NCBI GenBank assembly: GCA_900539175.1
Contig: UQAW01000003.1
Coordinates: forward strand, 37,094 to 101,093
Source of the DNA: an uncultured Lachnospiraceae bacterium
GTDB lineage: Bacteria; Bacillota; Clostridia; Lachnospirales; Lachnospiraceae
Direction of reading: 5' to 3'
Length of the DNA stretch: 64,000 nt
Shown: positions 60,308-64,000 of the stretch, in pieces
How positions within the stretch are numbered: position 1 is the first letter of the stretch
How the letters are laid out: every line of letters begins with the position of its first letter
Position numbers and translations under genes: made by a program
The notes under the pieces: model-generated
What the model was told of the DNA's origin: nothing
Seen by the model: only the letters and a program-made list of their open reading frames with translations
Database searches by the model: none

Positions 60308-61318
60308 ATGGCTTTATTTGAATCATATGAAAGAAGAGAGAAACAAATTCTTGCTGCTTTAAATCAGTATGGTATCAACTCTATTGAAGAGACAGCAGAG
60401 ATTACAAAAGCAGCCGGCTTAGACGTATATAAGATGGTTGAAGGCATTCAGCCAATCTGTTTTGAGAATGCAAAATGGGCTTATACCGTAGGTGCCGCTA
60501 TTGCAATCAAAAAAGGCTGCCGTAAAGCTTCTGAAGCAGCAGCAGCAATCGGTGAAGGTCTTCAGGCTTTCTGTATCCCGGGTTCCGTAGCAGACCAGCG
60601 TAAAGTAGGTCTTGGACATGGTAACTTAGGAAAGATGCTTCTGGAAGAAGATACCGAATGCTTCGCATTTCTGGCTGGACATGAGTCTTTTGCAGCAGCA
60701 GAAGGTGCAATCGGTATCGCTGAGAAAGCAAACAAAGTTCGTCAGAAACCTCTGCGTGTTATTCTGAATGGTCTTGGAAAAGACGCTGCTCAGATTATCG
60801 CACGTATCAATGGCTTTACTTATGTTGAGACGGACTACGATTACTATACAGGCGAAGTAAAAGAAGTATTCCGCAAAGCATACTCTGACGGACCGCGTGC
60901 GAAAGTTAACTGCTACGGTGCAAATGATGTTCGTGAAGGTGTTGCAATCATGTGGAAAGAGAATGTAGACGTATCTATCACAGGTAACTCTACAAACCCG
61001 ACACGTTTCCAGCATCCGGTAGCTGGTACATACAAAAAAGAACGTATCGAAGCTGGTAAGAAATACTTCTCAGTTGCTTCCGGCGGCGGTACAGGACGTA
61101 CACTGCATCCGGATAACATGGCTGCAGGTCCTGCTTCCTATGGTATGACAGATACTTTGGGACGTATGCATTCTGACGCTCAGTTCGCAGGTTCATCTTC
61201 TGTTCCGGCTCACGTTGAGATGATGGGTCTGATCGGCGCTGGTAACAACCCGATGGTTGGTATGACAGTTGCAGTTGCCGTAGCTGTAGAGGAAGCTGCT
61301 AAAGAAGGTAAGTTCTAA
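60308..61318 (+). CDS. GGGtGRT protein (function unknown)
   Basis: 336 aa. Named for its conserved SGGGTGRTLHPDNMAAG motif (about residue 260). It has a Rossmann-like feel in the middle (KPLRVILNGLGKDAAQIIARINGFTYVETDYDYYTGEVKEV) and conserved NCYGANDVREG and STNPTRFQHPVAGTY. Few cysteines, so it is not itself an evident Fe-S protein. Strong codon bias suggests an abundant protein. Followed by a terminator. It is always reported beside IscU-like partners in my knowledge of the family, which suggests a shared metal-related process. Confidence 0.88.
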   Translation: MALFESYERREKQILAALNQYGINSIEETAEITKAAGLDVYKMVEGIQPICFENAKWAYTVGAAIAIKKGCRKASEAAAAIGEGLQAFCIPGSVADQRKVGLGHGNLGKMLLEEDTECFAFLAGHESFAAAEGAIGIAEKANKVRQKPLRVILNGLGKDAAQIIARINGFTYVETDYDYYTGEVKEVFRKAYSDGPRAKVNCYGANDVREGVAIMWKENVDVSITGNSTNPTRFQHPVAGTYKKERIEAGKKYFSVASGGGTGRTLHPDNMAAGPASYGMTDTLGRMHSDAQFAGSSSVPAHVEMMGLIGAGNNPMVGMTVAVAVAVEEAAKEGKF

Positions 61319-61351
61319 GAAATTTTAATACCTTTGTTTGCACACAATTTT

Positions 61352-61383
61352 GGGGTTCCTATTGATTTAGGAACCCCTTATTT
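61352..61383 (+). terminator. Terminator of the GGGtGRT operon
   Basis: GGGGTTCCT / AGGAACCCC stem with an 8-base loop, then TTATTTT. Confidence 0.87.
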
Positions 61384-61471
61384 TATCTTCTCAATATCTT
61401 TTCTCAGCCATTCAATATCTCTTGTTGTATAGGAAGATTATGTAATATCCTGTTAATCTACAGCATGTAAT

Positions 61472-61507
61472 CAAAGACTCATCAGCAGGAATGCTGGTGG
61501 GTCTTTG
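61472..61507. terminator. Hairpin downstream of the Bfd-like gene
   Basis: CAAAGAC-TCATCAGCA-GGAA-TGCTGGTG-GGTCTTTG: 15-bp stem. No strong T tract on either side. It is 50 bases beyond the end of the - strand gene and may stabilise or end its transcript. Confidence 0.5.
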
Positions 61508-61559
61508 AATGTAAAAGTAAACCGAGAAAAAGAAAAGCTTATTGCAAAATTATGAAAAT

Positions 61560-61748
61560 TTAAGTATCACGTTCTGTAGTGAAATAATCGATAAGACGTT
61601 GAACGTCATCTGTACAGCCACCGCAGCCGGTAGTGGCTCCTGTTATATCTTGTATTTCTTCGAGTGTGCTGGCACCGTTATCAATAGCATCCTTGATCAT
61701 ACCGGAAGTAACCCCGAAGCATTCGCAGACAATTTTATCAAGATCCAT
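61560..61748 (-). CDS. Bfd-like [2Fe-2S]-binding protein
   Basis: 62 aa. It consists of one Bfd-type domain: CxC near the N-terminus (IVCECFGVT) and CxxC near the C-terminus (GATTGCGGC), the four ligands of a [2Fe-2S] cluster. Bfd proteins pass electrons to iron stores or serve as subdomains of NAD(P)H-dependent reductases. AGGAGG lies 8 bases before the ATG on the - strand. It converges on the IscU-like/GGGtGRT pair, so it may belong to the same iron process but is not cotranscribed. Confidence 0.9.
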   Translation of the reverse strand: MDLDKIVCECFGVTSGMIKDAIDNGASTLEEIQDITGATTGCGGCTDDVQRLIDYFTTERDT

Positions 61749-61888
61749 ATAGCATGCCTCCTATCTCAAAATTTGGAATTTATCAAAATATATCTTATGA
61801 TACATTTCTAAATAGTTATATTAGTACCCATAAGGTATTCATTCATGATTGATTACTGTTGCTTTCAATGATAGGATGCGCAGAAAAG

Positions 61889-61919
61889 ATAAAAATATCC
61901 GGGAAATTTGCTTTCCGGA
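61889..61919 (-). terminator. Terminator of the ROK-RpiR unit (- strand)
   Basis: On the - strand TCCGGAAA / TTCCCGGA forms a hairpin followed by TATTTTTATC. Confidence 0.7.
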
Positions 61920-61978
61920 ATGTGCGCTTATGCTCACATTCACTTAACGCCAAAAAAATACTTCGCTTCATTCGATTC

Positions 61979-62794
61979 TTATAATACGCTCATCGTATAT
62001 TCATGTAGTGTTTCTTTCCGGTTAGTATCAGTTTGTAAAAAGTAGGCAAAAATAATGTCTATCATAATCAGAACAGGAAACTGTGGGGAGATCGCTTTTC
62101 CGTTTTCCAGGTTCTCTTTTACGGAAACTAACAGGACATCGTCACAAAAGCCGTGAGCTTTGGTTGATTTATGGGAAGAAATCAGCAAGGTGGCAGCGCC
62201 CAGTTGTTTTGCTGTCTGCAAAGAGTGAAGGACTTCGGGCGTCCGGCCGCTGACACTGATGCCAATGACAAAACATTTTTCATTAATCAAAACGGAATTC
62301 ATTTTCATAATATGTGTATCAGTGATGGCTTCCATGGGAACACCGAGGCGCATAAAACGAAACTGCATTTCCTGAGCCACCAGTCCTGAGCTTCCTTTCC
62401 CATAGACATAGATTCTCTCTTTTGTGGACAGAAGGGAGGCAATCTGTTGGATCTGATTTTCATTCAGCAGTGTGTAGCTTTTATTCAGTAGTTCCTGGTA
62501 TATATTAAGGACCTGTTTGCTATAGTCAGATGAGGGAGGAAGAGGGTTTGCTTCTTCTTTTAATCCCTGCTGATAATGAAAGAGGAATTCCCGGTACCCT
62601 TTAAACCCGCATTTTTTAGAAAAGCGGGACAGGGAAGCTTCTGAGACGAAAAGGAGGCGGGAGATATTTTTAGCAGAAAAATCCATTTTTTGTGTATTGT
62701 GTATAAAAAAATCTCCAATCGTTTTTTCTAAAGTTGTAAAAGAAGGATATACGGATTCAATTAACGGTATAATACTTTTTTCGTAATCTGCCAT
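61979..62794 (-). CDS. MurR/RpiR-family transcriptional regulator
   Basis: 271 aa. N-terminal HTH_6 domain (about 1-75, with FSAKNISRLLFVSEASLSRFSKKCGFKGYREF), then a SIS domain (about 110-250, with VYGKGSSGLVAQEMQFRFMRLG and VIGISVSGRTPEVLHSL) that binds phosphosugars. The short start is used because GGAG lies 6 bases before MADYEK on the - strand; longer starts exist up to 62833. It follows the ROK kinase gene in the same direction, a common pair in amino-sugar (sialic acid, N-acetylmannosamine) gene sets. Confidence 0.88.
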   Translation of the reverse strand: MADYEKSIIPLIESVYPSFTTLEKTIGDFFIHNTQKMDFSAKNISRLLFVSEASLSRFSKKCGFKGYREFLFHYQQGLKEEANPLPPSSDYSKQVLNIYQELLNKSYTLLNENQIQQIASLLSTKERIYVYGKGSSGLVAQEMQFRFMRLGVPMEAITDTHIMKMNSVLINEKCFVIGISVSGRTPEVLHSLQTAKQLGAATLLISSHKSTKAHGFCDDVLLVSVKENLENGKAISPQFPVLIMIDIIFAYFLQTDTNRKETLHEYTMSVL

Positions 62795-62888
62795 AGAAAT
62801 CTCCATTCTGCCGACTTTTGGCCGGCGGCACAAATAGTAATGAAAGTTTACTTTCTTTTATACGATACTCCTGTGTTTTTTTCAAAAT

Positions 62889-63785
62889 TTATTCATGTAA
62901 TTGTTTAAAGTGGTAGTAAGCTCCCAGCATACCGGCATGATTGCCGTTTTCTGCAAAGGCAAGTTTCGTGTGTGAAGCTACGGATGGAATCAGATAATGA
63001 TTCAGCGCTGTACGGATACGTCCGTTCAAGTATTCCTTTTGTGCCATGATACCGCCGCCCAGAACGACAATTTCAGGATTGACGACATAACAGATATTGG
63101 AAATTCCCATGCCAAGAACATCGATCATTTCATCAATGGCCCGGATGCAAACGGGGTTTCCCTTTTTAGCAGCTTCGAAGATTTTCTTACCGTCCCAGGA
63201 AAGATCGGGACAGGCATTTTGAACCTTTTTTATCAGAATACTGGCAGCTCCCAGATTTTGAAAATCACCGCCAGGCAGATGCATATATCCCACTTCGCAG
63301 CCACTTCCGGAGAATCCGTGCAGTACCTGATTGTTTAGAATCAGACAACCGCCGATTCCGGTTCCGATGGTCAGGCAGAGACTACTATGAGTATTCCGGG
63401 CTGCTCCATGGTAGGCTTCCGCAAGCCCTGCACAGTTGACATCATTTTCGACCTCACAGGGCAGTAAGAAAGTATTTTCCAGTATCTCTTTGATACGTGT
63501 TCCAGTATAATTGGGGATCAGAGGAGCGGAGTAAGTGATCATGCCTTTTTGACAGTCTACCATACCGGCTGTAGAGATACAGATGCCGGCCGGAGAGTGG
63601 TTTTCAGTGAAATATTCCTTTTTATACTGTTTCGTTAGGGAAATCAGGGTCTCTAATATATGAGGACCGCCCAGTGCAGCGTGTGTGGGTACTTCACCGC
63701 TGACTGAGAAATTCAGGTTTTTTTCCTGATAAATGCCATGTTTAATAGAAGTTCCGCCTATGTCAATACAAATGTAATCACTCAT
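62889..63785 (-). CDS. ROK-family sugar kinase
   Basis: 298 aa. ATP motif DIGGTSIKHGIY at the N-terminus, LTIGTGIGGCLI in the middle, and VNPEIVVLGGGIM. The sugar-binding GCEVGYMHLPGG is present, but the ROK zinc motif CxCGxxGC is missing, as in a subset including some N-acetylmannosamine kinases. With an RpiR regulator next to it, N-acetylmannosamine or another hexose is a fair guess; the exact substrate is open. A TATAAT-like box lies about 20 bases upstream on the - strand. Confidence 0.87.
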   Translation of the reverse strand: MSDYICIDIGGTSIKHGIYQEKNLNFSVSGEVPTHAALGGPHILETLISLTKQYKKEYFTENHSPAGICISTAGMVDCQKGMITYSAPLIPNYTGTRIKEILENTFLLPCEVENDVNCAGLAEAYHGAARNTHSSLCLTIGTGIGGCLILNNQVLHGFSGSGCEVGYMHLPGGDFQNLGAASILIKKVQNACPDLSWDGKKIFEAAKKGNPVCIRAIDEMIDVLGMGISNICYVVNPEIVVLGGGIMAQKEYLNGRIRTALNHYLIPSVASHTKLAFAENGNHAGMLGAYYHFKQLHE

Positions 63786-63944
63786 AAAAGTCCATCCTTT
63801 TTTTATTATAAAGGGTTATTGCAGATTCGTAAATATATGAATGTGCTGCCGGACTTTTTTATCGTTCGGCAGCGTTATGGTTTACAGCCGTTGTCCGGCA
63901 GTATGCTTTCGTCTCTTTTAAACGGAAATTTTCGATATGCAGCG

Positions 63945-64000
63945 CACTAGAGCGTGTTTGAAAATTCATTCCCGCAATCTGCATCCCCCACTTTGCGGTC
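63945..64000 (-). repeat. Start of a third repeat type (family C), cut by window end
   Basis: The inverse of ACACGCTCTAGTG, found at 24960-24972, is followed by sequence whose complement contains GGGAATGAATTTTC. A looser match (GGAAT..ATTTTC..ACACGCTC) lies at 45617-45638. Too little is visible to define the element. Confidence 0.4.

Noticed and set aside
61379..61470. Short - strand frame reading TTRDIEWLRKDIEKIK before a stop
   Set aside because: It looks protein-like but covers only about 18 codons between stops; it may be a fragment of a lost gene, too short to call.
1..64000. tRNA, rRNA, prophage, CRISPR-cas or restriction-modification genes
   Set aside because: I looked for tRNA-like cloverleaf ends, rRNA segments, phage structural genes and defence genes and saw none in this window.

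Overview
The window is a piece of a Gram-positive, anaerobic Clostridia chromosome, most likely Lachnospiraceae (the Dorea / Mediterraneibacter / Blautia neighbourhood). This rests on gene content: a SCIFF ranthipeptide locus beside a fused SecDF, HemZ, a leucine T-box, a GGGtGRT protein, QueH, sortase-type surface protein signals, and no respiratory chain genes. The species cannot be fixed from sequence reading alone. Almost all genes lie on the + strand. Exceptions are sfsA, an M23 peptidase and a Sir2 protein (15.9-18.7 kb), putP (42.1-43.6 kb), and the last three genes (61.5-63.8 kb).

Layout. 0-4.4 kb: end of a topoisomerase III gene, a tRNA methyltransferase, asparagine synthetase A and citrate synthase. 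4.7-10.6 kb: a self-contained fructose PTS operon (1-phosphofructokinase, fused EIIABC, an HPr paralogue with His15 but no Ser46, Enzyme I, a DeoR-type regulator), with a clear promoter, a perfect palindrome upstream and a strong terminator. 10.7-13.5 kb: a double-HTH regulator, then a leucine T-box and leuA. 13.6-14.4 kb: wreckage of an IS1182-like element and a group II intron. 14.5-18.7 kb: ROK regulator, sfsA, M23 peptidase, divergent Sir2. 19-24.3 kb: two-domain polyphosphate kinase 2, FtsH, and a Pro/Thr-rich surface protein. 24.3-28.6 kb: SCIFF locus (membrane protein, Cys-rich precursor, radical SAM maturase, SecDF). 28.6-39.2 kb: a housekeeping run recJ, apt, relA, MBL hydrolase, hemZ, HD-GYP protein, hisS, aspS. 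39.9-45.3 kb: SEC-C protein, unknown membrane protein, putP, and an ABC importer pair without a binding protein. 45.7-51.2 kb: PAP2, pssA, psd (phosphatidylethanolamine synthesis), queH, argH, asd. 51.9-59.5 kb: formate/nitrite transporter, a second topB, a beta-helix protein, an ABC exporter and NhaC. 59.6-61.7 kb: an IscU-like protein, a GGGtGRT protein and a convergent Bfd-like [2Fe-2S] protein. 62-63.8 kb: RpiR regulator and ROK sugar kinase.

The most unusual material is non-coding. Two families of structured intergenic elements recur. Family A (about 260-310 bp, three copies at 1.36, 39.24 and 51.26 kb) is a long imperfect palindrome. Its tip carries conserved single-stranded segments, GCAATTCG and CTYAGTGC, around hairpins whose stems differ between copies but still pair. 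Family B (about 120-190 bp) is a chain of small hairpins with conserved purine-rich internal loops. It has clear copies at 4.54 and 39.57 kb, a diverged one at 51.55 kb, and isolated modules at 2.78 and 45.39 kb. A and B stand next to each other in the same order and orientation after aspS and after asd, which suggests one composite element. I do not recognise either family. The other main candidates for new biology are the GGGtGRT / IscU-like / Bfd-like gene group and the fructose PTS with its Ser46-less HPr.
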